Positions 18,056 to 27,704 are shown, counted from the stretch's first letter. The stretch is DNA of 64,000 bases from Achromobacter ruhlandii (GCF_902859695.1 NZ_CADIJL010000005.1:186001-250000), one strand, 5' to 3'. The notes: a model not told the origin generated them from the letters alone. Numbers and translations are program-made.

Positions 18056-18087
18056 GCCGGTAGAAAAAAGCGAAAGAGGAGACCCCC

Positions 18088-19398
18088 TTGACCACCGCCA
18101 CCCACCCGGGCCTGCAAAGCGCCCAGCGGCCGACGCGCAGCCGCTATCTCATCATGGTGATGCTGTTCATCACCGTCGTCATCAACTACCTGGACCGCAG
18201 CAACCTGTCCATCGCCGCGCCCGCGCTCAAGGACGAGTTCGGCCTGGACACGGTGCACGAAGGCCTGATCCTGTCGGCCTTCGGCTGGACCTACGCCGCC
18301 ATGCAGATCCCCGGCGGCTGGCTGGTGGACCGCGTGTCGCCGCGCGTGCTGTACGCGGCCGCGCTGATCCTTTGGTCGGCGGCGACGTTCTTCATGGGGT
18401 TTGCCGGCAGTTTCGTGATCCTGTTCGTGCTGCGCCTGGCCGTGGGCGCGTTGGAAGCGCCCGCCTATCCGATCAACAACCGCGTCGTCACGACCTGGTT
18501 TCCGGAAAAGGAACGGGCCACCGCCATCGGCTTCTACACCTCGGGCCAGTTCGTCGGCCTGGCGTTCCTGACGCCGGTGCTGGCCTGGCTGCAGCACCAC
18601 TATGGCTGGCACATGGTGTTCGTCAGCACCGGCCTGCTGGGCATCGTCTGGGGCGTGCTGTGGTACCTGATCTACCGTGAACCGCGTCAGTTCAGGGGCG
18701 CCAATGCGGCCGAGATCGAGCTGATCCAGAAAGGCGGCGGCGTCGTGGACCTGGACAAGCGTGTGACCGAGAAGAAGGCCCCGTTCAACTGGAACGACCT
18801 GGGCCTGGTGATGAGCCAGCGCAAGCTGTGGGGTGTGTACCTGGGCCAGTTCTGCCTGACCTCGACGCTGTGGTTCTTCCTGACGTGGTTCCCCACCTAT
18901 CTGGTGAAGTACCGCGGCATGGACTTCATCAAGTCGGGCTTCCTGGCGTCGGTGCCGTTCCTGGCGGCGTTCATCGGCGTGCTGTGCTCGGGCGTGCTGT
19001 CGGACTTCCTGATCCGCCGCGGCGCCACCGTGGGCCTGGCGCGCAAGCTGCCGATCATCCTGGGGCTGCTGATCTCGACGTCGATGATCGGCGCCAACTT
19101 CACCGACTCGACGCCATGGGTGATCTTCTTCCTGGCGGTGGCATTCTTCGGCAACGGCCTGGCGTCGATCACCTGGTCGCTGGTGTCGGCGCTGGCGCCG
19201 GTGCGGCTGCTGGGGCTGACCGGCGGGGTGTTCAACTTCGTGGGCAACCTGTCGTCGATCTGCACGCCGATCGTGATCGGCTTCCTGGTGTCGAAGGACA
19301 GCTTCGCGCCGGCCATCGTGTATGTGTCGTCGCTGGCGCTGCTGGGCGCGCTGTCGTACATCCTGCTGGTGGGCAAGGTGGAGCGGATCGAGGCCTGA
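18088..19398 (+). CDS. MFS transporter of the anion:cation symporter family, probable D-galactonate permease
   Basis: A 436-residue protein with about 12 membrane segments and the ACS-family signatures NYLDRSNLSIAAPALK and a GWLVDR loop. It follows dgoD by 32 bases. The start is a TTG at 18088 with GAGGAG seven bases before it; the next ATG (MVMLFIT) would remove the N-terminal cytoplasmic stretch and has no good ribosome site. Position in the dgo operon and family membership support uptake of galactonate (DgoT-like); a related hexonate is also possible. Confidence 0.85.
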   Translation: MTTATHPGLQSAQRPTRSRYLIMVMLFITVVINYLDRSNLSIAAPALKDEFGLDTVHEGLILSAFGWTYAAMQIPGGWLVDRVSPRVLYAAALILWSAATFFMGFAGSFVILFVLRLAVGALEAPAYPINNRVVTTWFPEKERATAIGFYTSGQFVGLAFLTPVLAWLQHHYGWHMVFVSTGLLGIVWGVLWYLIYREPRQFRGANAAEIELIQKGGGVVDLDKRVTEKKAPFNWNDLGLVMSQRKLWGVYLGQFCLTSTLWFFLTWFPTYLVKYRGMDFIKSGFLASVPFLAAFIGVLCSGVLSDFLIRRGATVGLARKLPIILGLLISTSMIGANFTDSTPWVIFFLAVAFFGNGLASITWSLVSALAPVRLLGLTGGVFNFVGNLSSICTPIVIGFLVSKDSFAPAIVYVSSLALLGALSYILLVGKVERIEA

Positions 19399-19424
19399 CC
19401 GGCGCGCACCGCTGCCGCAATGAC

Positions 19425-19450
19425 GAAGGGCGCCCACGTGGGCGCCCTTC
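19425..19450 (+). terminator. Terminator of the dgo operon
   Basis: A perfect 13-bp stem (GAAGGGCGCCCAC and its complement) lies 27 bases after the transporter stop. The following sequence is only moderately T-rich (CTTTGGG, then GTTTTT about 15 bases on). It may work in both directions. Confidence 0.7.
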
Positions 19451-19496
19451 TGCTTTGGGTCGTTGTTTTTGCCAGAGTTCCGCGCGAGGAATGGCA

Positions 19497-19520
19497 ATAT
19501 AATCACGTTATGTTATATCA
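19497..19520 (+). promoter_or_regulatory. Promoter/operator before the ABC-TonB receptor operon
   Basis: A perfect -10 hexamer TATAAT (19498-19503) is followed by overlapping AT-rich dyads, including ATGTTATA (19510-19517). That octamer equals one half-site of the known Zur consensus, but the second half is not conserved. Metal-responsive control is therefore only a suggestion. Confidence 0.4.
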
Positions 19521-19628
19521 TCCCCAACGATAGAAATTCCCAATGGATCGGAAGCCCTGCGCCGGCGCCCCCGCTCCCCCACCCCCTCCCTTGAATTTCC
19601 GGCATCTTCGGACGAAGAAGGATTTGCA

Positions 19629-20339
19629 GTGCTCGAAGCCATCGGCCTGACCAAACGCTACGGCGACCAGATCGCCCTCCACCCGCTGAACCTGCGCATC
19701 GAGCCTGGCGAAATCTATTGCCTGCTGGGCGCCAATGGCGCCGGCAAGACCACCACCATCAACCTGTTCCTGAACTTCATCGCGCCCGACGGCGGCCAGG
19801 CCCTGATCCATGGGCTGGACGTGGCGCGCGAGCCGCTGGCCAGCAAGCGCCACGTGGCGTACATCCCGGAACAGGTCAATCTGTACGGCACCCTGACCGG
19901 GCTGGAAAACCTGCGCTACTTCGCGGCGCTGGCGCTGGGGGAAGCGCCGCCACGGGCGCGGCTGCTGGAACTGCTGGCCGAGGTCGGACTGGACCAGGCC
20001 GCCGCGGACAAGCGGGTGGCCGCCTATTCCAAGGGCATGCGCCAGAAGGTGTGGATCGCCGTGGCGCTGGCCAAGAATGCCCGCGCGCTGCTGCTCGATG
20101 AGCCGACCTCGGGCCTGGATCCCTCCGCCGCCGCGGAGTTCACGCGCCTGCTGCAACGCGCCGCCGAGCGCGGCGTCGCCATTCTCGCCACCACGCACGA
20201 CCTGTTCCATGCGCGCCAGACCGCCACCCGCATCGGCATCATGAAGCGCGGGCGCCTGGTCGAAAACCTGGACGCCCGCCAGCTCGGCGACCTCGACCTG
20301 CAGGCCCTGTACCTGACGCACATGAGGACAGAGGCATGA
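19629..20339 (+). CDS. ABC transporter ATP-binding protein (ABC-2 type exporter)
   Basis: A 236-residue ATPase with Walker A (GANGAGKTTT), a variant signature (YSKGMRQKV), Walker B (ALLLDEPTSGLDP) and the H-loop (TTHD). It starts with GTG at 19629, with AAGGA seven bases upstream. It overlaps the first permease gene by ATGA. The family resembles NosF/CcmA-like ATPases paired with DUF3526 permeases. Likely to drive export of a small molecule linked to the TonB receptor encoded at the end of the operon. Confidence 0.88.
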   Translation: MLEAIGLTKRYGDQIALHPLNLRIEPGEIYCLLGANGAGKTTTINLFLNFIAPDGGQALIHGLDVAREPLASKRHVAYIPEQVNLYGTLTGLENLRYFAALALGEAPPRARLLELLAEVGLDQAAADKRVAAYSKGMRQKVWIAVALAKNARALLLDEPTSGLDPSAAAEFTRLLQRAAERGVAILATTHDLFHARQTATRIGIMKRGRLVENLDARQLGDLDLQALYLTHMRTEA

Positions 20340-21724
20340 TCCTCCTGATCGCTCTCAAGGACCTGCGCGAACGCCTGCGCGACGGCCGGCTCTACTGGGC
20401 CGGCGGCATCGTCGCGGTGCTGTTGATGACAGCCCTGGCCGTCGGCTACCTGCATCAGCAGGAAGCGCGGGCCGAACAGGCGGCCGCCCAGAACACCGAC
20501 TACAGCGACTGGCTGCGCCAGGGCGCGCGCCACCCGCACGACGCGGCGCACCAGGGCATGCACGTCTTCAAGCCCGACACCACGCTGGCGCTGCTGGACC
20601 CCGGCATCAATCCGTATATCGGCAGCACGGTGTGGCTGCAGGCGCACCGGCAGAGCGAAGTCAAATTCCGGCCGGCGCAGGATGCCACGGGACTGCAACG
20701 CTTCGGCGACCTGTCCGCGGCGTGGATCCTGCAGGCGCTGGGACCGCTGCTGGTGATCGTGCTGGGCTTCAACGCATTTTCGGGCGAACGCGAGCAAGGC
20801 ATCCTGCGCCAGACCCTGAGCCTGGGCGTCGCGCCCTGGCGGCTGCTGTGGGGCAAGGCCACGGCCCTGGCCATGAGCCTCGGCCTGCTGCTGGCGCCCG
20901 CCGCGCTGGTCGCCATCGCCGTGGTGTGGCTGGCGGGAGGACGGCTCGACGCGCTGCTGCGGTTCGGCGTCCTGGCGGGTGGCTATGCGATGTACCTGGC
21001 GGCCTTCATCTTCGTCACGCTGGGGGTGTCGGCGACGGCGCGCTCGTCGCGTGTGGCGATCACCGTGCTGCTGGCGCTGTGGATCGCCAATACCGTCATC
21101 GCGCCGCGCGTCATGGCCGAGCTGTCGCGCGGCCTGTATCCCAGCCCCACGCGCCTCGAATTCAACCAGGCCTTGCAGGACGACCTCAAGGCCACCTCCG
21201 ACCGCGTCTGGATGCAGGCCTTCGGCACCACCGAACGCTGGAGCCGCGACGTGCCGCTGAACAAATGGGGCCTGGCGCTCAAGCTGGACGACCAGTCCAG
21301 CTATGCCGTCTACGACCGCCATTTCGGCCGCCTGTGGGACACCTGGGAACGGCAGCAGACCGTTCAGGAATCGGCCGGCTGGCTCATGCCGCTGCTGGCG
21401 GTGCGCGCGCTGTCGGCCGCCATGGCCGGCACCGACTTCGCCCATCACCGCGACTTCACCACCGCCGCCGAGCAACAGCGCCGCGTGATCCAGGACATCG
21501 TCAGCGCCGACCTGGTGGCGCACGCCGACACGCTGGAACACCAGCACTTCTCATATCAGGCCAGCCCGTCGCTGTGGGCCCGCGTGCCGCCATTCCGCTA
21601 CCAGCCGCCCGAGGCCGGCTGGGCCTTGCACCAGGCGCGCCTGAGCCTGTTGATGCTGGGCGCCGCGCTGCTGCTGAGCCTGCTCTTTGCCTGGCGCGCC
21701 GTGGCCCGCCAGACCGCCCTGTAG
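20336..21724 (+). CDS. ABC-2 permease (DUF3526-like), first copy
   Basis: A 462-residue membrane protein with an N-terminal transmembrane helix (about 22-40), a large periplasmic loop, then a cluster of helices. The motif VIVLGFNAFSGEREQGILRQ is typical of ABC-2/NosY-like permeases, and further loops and a C-terminal helix follow. It overlaps the ATPase gene (ATGA) and pairs with the second permease at 21735. The substrate is unknown. Confidence 0.85.
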   Translation: MILLIALKDLRERLRDGRLYWAGGIVAVLLMTALAVGYLHQQEARAEQAAAQNTDYSDWLRQGARHPHDAAHQGMHVFKPDTTLALLDPGINPYIGSTVWLQAHRQSEVKFRPAQDATGLQRFGDLSAAWILQALGPLLVIVLGFNAFSGEREQGILRQTLSLGVAPWRLLWGKATALAMSLGLLLAPAALVAIAVVWLAGGRLDALLRFGVLAGGYAMYLAAFIFVTLGVSATARSSRVAITVLLALWIANTVIAPRVMAELSRGLYPSPTRLEFNQALQDDLKATSDRVWMQAFGTTERWSRDVPLNKWGLALKLDDQSSYAVYDRHFGRLWDTWERQQTVQESAGWLMPLLAVRALSAAMAGTDFAHHRDFTTAAEQQRRVIQDIVSADLVAHADTLEHQHFSYQASPSLWARVPPFRYQPPEAGWALHQARLSLLMLGAALLLSLLFAWRAVARQTAL

Positions 21725-21734
21725 GAGACCCCTG

Positions 21735-23195
21735 GTGCACGATACGCAATTTCGCCGCTTCGGGATGGTCCTGCGGCACGAACTCCGCCTGCTGACGCGC
21801 GAGCGCGCGCTGTGGCTGTGCGGCCTGCTGTTCCTGCTGCTGGTGGGCTATGCCGTCTTCAACGGCCTGCTGCAGACCTCGCTGCGCGACGAGGCCCAGG
21901 CCGCGCTGGCGCGCGCCGATGCGCAGAACCGCGCCAGCCAGCTGGACCAGCTGCAGCGCATCATGGACGGCAGCGAAACCCCGACGCCATTCGGCAACCC
22001 GGCCAGCCCCGCCAACATGGGCGGCGGCCTGGGCGCGCACTACGCCATCATGCCCAGCGTGCCGCTGGCCCCCGTGGCGCTGGGCCAGACCGACCTGTTC
22101 CCTTCGCAGTTCAAGGTGACCTACGACAGCAAGGTCAACTTCATCCACAACAACGACATCGAAAATCCCTGGCACTTGCTGAGCGGACACTTTGACCTGG
22201 CGTTCGTGGTGGTCTACCTGCTGCCGCTGCTGATCTTCGCGCTCGGTCACAACCTGCTGTCCGGCGAAAAAGAAGACGGCACGCTGCGCCTGCTGCTGTC
22301 GCAGCCGCTGTCGCTGCTGACGCTGGTCAGCGGCAAGATCGTCCTGCGCGCGGCGGTGCTGCTCGGCGCGGCCGTCCTGCTGCCGGTGGTGGCGCTGCTG
22401 ATCGCCCGCCCCCAGGCCTTGCAGGCCGCCAGCGCCACGCTGTGGTGGGCGCTGCTGGTGGGCGCCTACGCGCTGTTCTGGTTCGCGGCCGTGGTGGCGG
22501 TCAATGCCTTCGGCAAGTCCTCGGCCGCCAACGCCATGATCCTGATGGTCGGCTGGGTCCTGCTGGTGCTGGTGGTGCCGGTGATCCTGAACCTGGTGGC
22601 GGCCTATGCCAGTCCGGCGCCGTCGCGCGCCGAGCTGGCCACCCGCACCCGCGTGGCCACGGCGCTGGCCATGCGCGACAACGCCGCCCTGCTGTCGACC
22701 GACTATGGGCACATGGATAAACCCGACGCGCTGATCCCGCGCGACGGCCACCTGGAAATCACCGGCCGCCCACTGGGCCATGCGCGGGTCGAGCGCCAGG
22801 TGGACGCGGCGATGCAACCCGAGCTGGATCGCTTCGACGCGCAGATGGCGCGCCAGCAGGCGCTGGTCGCCCGGTACAGCGTGCTGTCGCCGGCGGCGGT
22901 GGCCTATGAAGGCATCACCGCGCTGGCGGGCACGGGGCAGCGCCGCCACGCGCACTTCATGCGCCAGATCGATGCCTATCACCGGGCCTGGAAGGATTTC
23001 TTCCTGCCCCGCATCGAGGCCAGCCGCGCCATCACGCCCGAGGACTTCCCCGGCATGCCGGTTTTCCAGTGGCAGGAAGAGGACCCCGCCGCCGTCCGCG
23101 GCCGTGCCCTGCGCGCGCTGCTGCAGCTGCTGGCGCCCGCCGCGCTGCTGCTGGCGCTGGCCGGCTGGCGCCTGCGCCGCTATCGCGTGGTCTAG
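21735..23195 (+). CDS. ABC-2 permease (DUF3526-like), second copy
   Basis: A 486-residue paralogue of the preceding permease with the same layout and the motif LIFALGHNLLSGEKEDGTLR. I chose a GTG start at 21735 because GGAG lies eight bases before it and ten bases after the upstream stop. The two permeases probably form a heterodimer with the ATPase dimer. The TonB-dependent receptor starts 40 bases downstream. Confidence 0.85.
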   Translation: MHDTQFRRFGMVLRHELRLLTRERALWLCGLLFLLLVGYAVFNGLLQTSLRDEAQAALARADAQNRASQLDQLQRIMDGSETPTPFGNPASPANMGGGLGAHYAIMPSVPLAPVALGQTDLFPSQFKVTYDSKVNFIHNNDIENPWHLLSGHFDLAFVVVYLLPLLIFALGHNLLSGEKEDGTLRLLLSQPLSLLTLVSGKIVLRAAVLLGAAVLLPVVALLIARPQALQAASATLWWALLVGAYALFWFAAVVAVNAFGKSSAANAMILMVGWVLLVLVVPVILNLVAAYASPAPSRAELATRTRVATALAMRDNAALLSTDYGHMDKPDALIPRDGHLEITGRPLGHARVERQVDAAMQPELDRFDAQMARQQALVARYSVLSPAAVAYEGITALAGTGQRRHAHFMRQIDAYHRAWKDFFLPRIEASRAITPEDFPGMPVFQWQEEDPAAVRGRALRALLQLLAPAALLLALAGWRLRRYRVV

Positions 23196-23235
23196 ACACA
23201 GGTTTTTCACCCCCATCGAGTTTCGGGAAAGCGTC

Positions 23236-25419
23236 ATGAGAAGAGTCGTATCCACCGCCGCGCTCGCGGCTTGCACCGCCGTGCCCAACGTCCAGGCCCA
23301 AGAGGCCCAGGCGCGCGAGGCCGAACTGCCCAGCATCCGCGTGGAGGCCGCCAGCGACGCGGACAGCCTGCATCTGGACAGCCGCAGCAGCAGCGCCTCG
23401 CGCCTGGGCCTGACCCTGCGCGAAACGCCCGCCTCGGTCGAGATCGTGTCGCAGCAGGCCATGCGCGAACGCGGCGCCGCCACCCTCAGCGAAGCGCTGC
23501 GCGGCGCCACCGGGCTGGCCGGCGGCGGCCCGCCGTCCTCGCCCACCACGTTGACCTCGCGCGGCTTCACCGACATCCTGTATCTGTACGACGGCCTGCG
23601 CATGTCGGGCGCCGGTTCGACCAACCGGGTCGAGGACACCTGGAACTACGAACGCATCGAGGTCCTGAAAGGCCCGGCCTCGGTGCTGCAGGGCGACAGC
23701 GCCATCGGCGGCATCGTCAACTTCCAGACCAAGCGCCCCGACCGCGACAACCCCTCGCGCGAAGCGATGTTCTCGTATGGCAGCTATGGCAGCACGCGCA
23801 CCGGCATCGGCCTGGGCGACAATTTCGGCGAGACCGGCGCCTACCGCATCGACTACAGCCACAACGACAGCCGCGTCGGCACCATCGCCCGCAACAGCAA
23901 CAAGCTGGACCACCTGACCACCGGCGTGGCTTTTGACGTCGCGCCCGCCACCCGCCTGGACCTGTCGTTCGACTACTCGCGCGACACCGGCCATGCCTAT
24001 TGGGGCACGCCGCTAATTCCGCGCGAACTGGCCAAGGACCCCACCGGCGTGGTCAGCACGCACGATGGCCGCGTCCTGGACCGCGCGCTGGCCGGCAAGA
24101 ACTACAACGTGCTCGACGATCGCAACGAGGCCGAAGCCTATTGGGTGCGGGCACGGGTCACCCACCAGCTGACGCCATCGTGGACGCTGCGCAATGAGCT
24201 GGCAATGAACAAGGTCGACCGGCTGTGGAAGAACTCGGAGTCGGCCACCTTCAGTGCGCCCGGCTCGATCAACCGCGACCAGACCATCATCACGCACCAC
24301 CAGCGCTACCTGATCGACCGCTTCGACGCGACCCACAACGGCACCCTCGGCGGCCTGTCGAACAAGTTCGTCATCGGCGGGGAACTCAGCAAGACCAGCC
24401 TGGACAGCGAACGGCGCTTCTCGAACCGGGCCGCCAGCACCGCCGACGCCCTGCGCGTGTCGCTGTGGAACCCGGACGTGGGCTACTACAACGACGACCC
24501 CGCCCTGATGAGCGGCGCCGGCAACCGCACCGACTACACCACCGACGTGCGCGGCGCCGCGCTGTTCCTGGAAGACTCGCTCAAGCTGACCGATCGCTGG
24601 ACCGTGGTGGGCGGCTACCGCTACGACCGCATCCGCGTCGAGCGCAGCATCACCGACCTGAACGCCGGCACCCACACCGCCTTCGGCACCCGCTACGGCG
24701 CCAACTCCATGCGCCTGGGCACGGTGTATGACCTGACGCCGGCGTCCTCGGTCTATGCGCAATACACCAACGCCACCATCCCGGTGGGCTCGCTGTTCCT
24801 GCTGTCGCAGTCCAACGCCTCGTTCCCGCTGGCCAAGGGAGAACAATGGGAGGCCGGCTTCAAGCAGAGCCTGGGCGACGTCGAATGGACCGCGGCGGTC
24901 TATCACATCAAACTGGAGAACGTGCTGACGCGCGACGCCAACGACCCGCGCGTGACGGTCAACAACGGCCGCCAGTCTTCGCGCGGCGTGGAACTGTCGG
25001 CCGACTGGCGCATCACACCGCAACTGACCCTGTCAGGCAACGTCGCCGCGCTGAACGCACGCTTCGATTCACTGACCGAGGCCGACGGCACCTCGCGCGT
25101 GGGCAACACCCCGCCCAACGTGCCCGAGCGAGTCGCCAACCTGTACGCCACCTACCGCTTGAAGGAGGTGCCGATGGACCTGTTCGTCGGCCTGAACCAC
25201 ACCGGCAAGATCTACACCGACAACGCCAATCAGATCCGCATCAACAGCCACACCACGGTGGACGCGGCGATCAGCTACCGCATCCGGCCGGCGCTGATCA
25301 CCTTCCGCGTGCGCAACCTGACCGACAAGCTCTATGCCTACTACGGCGGCCGCGCCACCAGCCAGGTGCTGCTGGCGCCGGGGCGCACTTACGAGCTGGG
25401 CGCGACGTTCGAGTTCTGA
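23236..25419 (+). CDS. TonB-dependent siderophore/metallophore-type receptor
   Basis: A 727-residue outer membrane receptor with a signal peptide (to about residue 21, PNVQAQ), a plug (ETPASVEIVSQQAMRERG, TLTSRGFTD, RIEVLKGPASVLQGDSAIGG) and a barrel ending in ELGATFEF. The GPASVLxG motif is typical of siderophore receptors. It is the last gene of the ABC-2 operon, which suggests that import of a metal complex and ABC export or processing of a related compound are linked. No STN domain and no nearby sigma factor are present. Confidence 0.88.
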   Translation: MRRVVSTAALAACTAVPNVQAQEAQAREAELPSIRVEAASDADSLHLDSRSSSASRLGLTLRETPASVEIVSQQAMRERGAATLSEALRGATGLAGGGPPSSPTTLTSRGFTDILYLYDGLRMSGAGSTNRVEDTWNYERIEVLKGPASVLQGDSAIGGIVNFQTKRPDRDNPSREAMFSYGSYGSTRTGIGLGDNFGETGAYRIDYSHNDSRVGTIARNSNKLDHLTTGVAFDVAPATRLDLSFDYSRDTGHAYWGTPLIPRELAKDPTGVVSTHDGRVLDRALAGKNYNVLDDRNEAEAYWVRARVTHQLTPSWTLRNELAMNKVDRLWKNSESATFSAPGSINRDQTIITHHQRYLIDRFDATHNGTLGGLSNKFVIGGELSKTSLDSERRFSNRAASTADALRVSLWNPDVGYYNDDPALMSGAGNRTDYTTDVRGAALFLEDSLKLTDRWTVVGGYRYDRIRVERSITDLNAGTHTAFGTRYGANSMRLGTVYDLTPASSVYAQYTNATIPVGSLFLLSQSNASFPLAKGEQWEAGFKQSLGDVEWTAAVYHIKLENVLTRDANDPRVTVNNGRQSSRGVELSADWRITPQLTLSGNVAALNARFDSLTEADGTSRVGNTPPNVPERVANLYATYRLKEVPMDLFVGLNHTGKIYTDNANQIRINSHTTVDAAISYRIRPALITFRVRNLTDKLYAYYGGRATSQVLLAPGRTYELGATFEF

Positions 25420-25452
25420 CGGGACGAACCGCGATGTCGCCCCGCTTCACGC

Positions 25453-26652
25453 TCAGCAGCCCTGCACCGCCAGCTTGCGCTGGCGCTGGTTGGCGGCGCG
25501 CTGCCACAGCACCAGCACAAGGCCCGCCGCGGCGATGATTGCGCCCGCAATCGGCACCGCGGCATAGCCCATCCCGGCCGAGATCACGCCGCCACCGGCG
25601 GCCGCGCCCACCGCATTGCCCAGGTTGAACGCGCCCACGTTCACCGACGAGGCCAGGCCGGGCGCGTCGGTGGCGGCGCGCATCACGCGCATCTGCAGGG
25701 GCGGCACCACGGCGAAGGTGCCGAAGCCGAAGATCAACAGGCCGATCGCGGCGCCCACCGGGGTCTGCGCCAGCCACGGGAAGGCCAGCAGATCGGCGAT
25801 CACCAGCACCAGGAAGGCGATCAGGCTGCCATCCAGCGAGCGGTCAGCGAAGCGGCCGCCGGCGGTGTTGCCGACGGTGAAGCCGATGCCGATCAGCACC
25901 AGCATCGCGGTCACGAAGTGGGGCGACGCGCCGGTCAGTTCGGCCAGCGTCGGCGCCACGTAGGTGTACAGCGTGAACATCGCGCCCGCGCCCAGCACGG
26001 TGGTCAACAGCGCCACCAGCACCACCGGGGTCTTGAGCACCGCCAGTTCGTGACGGATGTCCGGGCGCCGCCCGGCTTCGCCCGCCGGCAGCGCGAACCA
26101 CAGTGACAGCATCGCCACCAGGCCGAGCACCGAGGTCGCGGCGAACGACATGCGCCAGCCGATCACCTGGCCCAGCCAGGTCGCCGCCGGCACGCCGCCG
26201 ACGTTGGCGATGGTCAGCCCCAGGAACATGGTTGCCACCGCGCTGGCCTGCTTGTGGCGCGGCACCACGCTGGCGGCCACCAGCGAGCCCAGGCCGAAGA
26301 AGGCGCCATGGTTCAGACTGGTCACCAGACGCGCCAGCAGCAGCGTGGTGTAGTTGGGCGACAGCGCCGACAGCAGGTTGCCGAGCGTGAAGATCGCCAT
26401 CAGCACAATCAACGCCTTGCGGCGCGACCAGCGCGACAGCGCCAGCGTCATCAGCGGCGCGCCGACCATCACGCCGATCGCATACGCGCTGATCAGCATG
26501 CCGGCGCTGGGGATGGATACCCCCACGCCGTCGGCGATCACGGGCAGCAGGCCCATGGGCGAGAATTCGGTGACGCCGATGCCGAAGGCGCCGACGGCCA
26601 ATGCCAGCAAGGGCGGGCCGGCTTTCACCGGCGGGGTTTCATGGGAGGACAT
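25453..26652 (-). CDS. MFS transporter, DHA1 drug/sugar exporter family
   Basis: A 399-residue 12-helix transporter of the AraJ/YdhP-like group, with GAFGIGVTEFSPMGLLPVIA at the first helix and the loop LSRWSRRKALI between helices 2 and 3. The ATG at 26652 (MSSHETPPV) has AAGGAA seven bases upstream; the longer frame to 26718 lacks support. It is convergent with the TonB receptor gene (33-bp gap), so it is not part of that operon. The substrate is unknown. Confidence 0.85.
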   Translation of the reverse strand: MSSHETPPVKAGPPLLALAVGAFGIGVTEFSPMGLLPVIADGVGVSIPSAGMLISAYAIGVMVGAPLMTLALSRWSRRKALIVLMAIFTLGNLLSALSPNYTTLLLARLVTSLNHGAFFGLGSLVAASVVPRHKQASAVATMFLGLTIANVGGVPAATWLGQVIGWRMSFAATSVLGLVAMLSLWFALPAGEAGRRPDIRHELAVLKTPVVLVALLTTVLGAGAMFTLYTYVAPTLAELTGASPHFVTAMLVLIGIGFTVGNTAGGRFADRSLDGSLIAFLVLVIADLLAFPWLAQTPVGAAIGLLIFGFGTFAVVPPLQMRVMRAATDAPGLASSVNVGAFNLGNAVGAAAGGGVISAGMGYAAVPIAGAIIAAAGLVLVLWQRAANQRQRKLAVQGC

Positions 26653-26848
26653 ACGGGTTCCTTGGTTGGATGCGCCGACCAGGGAATCCAGAGGCGTCGC
26701 GGCAAAGGCCGGGCGCATGGGGCGCGTCTGATCGGAAGACAGGCGGCCAGTATGACGGGTATACCCTTACGGAAAAAGCGACTAAACGGGGAAAGACTTT
26801 TGACCTGGAGTCATGAATGACGTGGGGGTTTCCAGGAGGCGGACAGGA

Positions 26849-27251
26849 TCAGCCCGGCAATTCCCAGCGCTTGGCGAGCTTGCGGGTATTGGCCCGGATC
26901 CACTGGCCCAGACGCTCGATCAGCGTGCTTTCCGTCCCCGCCGTGGCCTGCCGCGCCAGGTCGGCCTGCACCGTTTCCAGCGCCGGCGGCAGTGCCGTCA
27001 CCAGCGCCTGCGCCACGCCAGCCACATAGCGGGGACTGAAGCCCAGCTCCCGGGCCATGGCATCCAGGTGTCCGCGGCCGATGTGGCCGGGCCTGGACTC
27101 GCCCCCCACGGTGAACGCGAAATTGCGCGATGGCATGCGCCGCGGGCCATCCCAGCCAGCCATCGTCATAGACGAAACGCAGGGGCCGTTCGTCGAACAG
27201 GCGGCCGACGTTGCGATCCGCCTGGTAAAGATCGAGCGCGTCGACGGTCAT
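26849..27251 (-). pseudogene. hipA: Decayed hipA toxin kinase gene
   Basis: The first about 42 codons (MTVDALDLYQADRNVG, start at 27251) are a HipA N-terminus in one frame. From about 27136 the sequence continues in another frame with a HipA C-terminus (MPSRNFAFTVGGESRPGHIG to KLAKRWELPG, stop at 26849). About two thirds of the usual 430-residue kinase, including the whole catalytic core, is missing. The start overlaps the hipB stop (ATGA), the normal hipBA layout. The gene cannot make an active toxin. Confidence 0.8.
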
Positions 27252-27505
27252 GGCCGGCCCACGCGCTTGGGACCAACCCGCACTTCCAGGCCCAGCAGGT
27301 CCAGCATGTCGAGCACCTTCTGCAACTGCAGCGTCGGCTTGCCCCGCTCCAGGTCCACCACGAAGCGATTGCCGGTGCCGGACAAGCCGGCCAGGTCTGT
27401 TTGCAGCAACCCTTGCGCGCGGCGCACCTCCTTCACCAGTTCACCGAGTTCGGCAGAGGTGTGGATGACGATGGCCGCCGCATCGGCGGAAGGTGGCGAG
27501 GGCAT
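27248..27505 (-). CDS. hipB: HipB-like antitoxin/transcriptional repressor
   Basis: An 85-residue Xre-type DNA-binding protein with a helix-turn-helix (GELVKEVRRAQGLLQTDLAG, then GTGNRFVVDLERGKPTLQLQ) and the C-terminal LDMLDLLGLEV segment of HipB. It is intact, although its partner hipA is degraded. A perfect 32-bp palindrome lies upstream and is its likely operator. It may survive as a lone repressor. Confidence 0.85.
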   Translation of the reverse strand: MPSPPSADAAAIVIHTSAELGELVKEVRRAQGLLQTDLAGLSGTGNRFVVDLERGKPTLQLQKVLDMLDLLGLEVRVGPKRVGRP

Positions 27506-27558
27506 GGGACTCTCCGAATTACCGTACGGGAAGTCTAGGCGAACATGCCGGAGCTATA

Positions 27559-27590
27559 CAAATAAAATTACCGATCGGTAATTTTATTTG
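27559..27590. promoter_or_regulatory. 32-bp perfect palindrome, probable HipB operator O1
   Basis: Arms of 16 bp meet at the centre GATC (27573-27576), with the core TTACCGATCGGTAA flanked by A/T runs. It lies 54 bases before the hipB start. Autoregulatory operators with paired sites are typical of hipBA. Confidence 0.8.
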
Positions 27591-27612
27591 AGAAACCCTC
27601 GCGCTTTGCCCG

Positions 27613-27635
27613 AAAAATTACCGATCAGGAATATT
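27613..27635. promoter_or_regulatory. Second, imperfect copy of the operator (O2)
   Basis: AATTACCGATCAGGAATATT repeats the core of O1 with mismatches in one arm. The two centres are exactly 50 bp apart, about five helical turns, so bound dimers would sit on the same face of the DNA. Confidence 0.65.
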
Positions 27636-27704
27636 ACGGCGCCTTCCCCCGGGCAGCGGCCTGTCCCGCGCCTGCCGAAACCTTGATCTCCCGTCCTGGC
27701 CAAT

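Noticed and set aside
21501-23639. 712-codon frame opposite the second permease and TonB receptor
   Set aside because: It crosses two well-supported genes antisense and has low-complexity composition.
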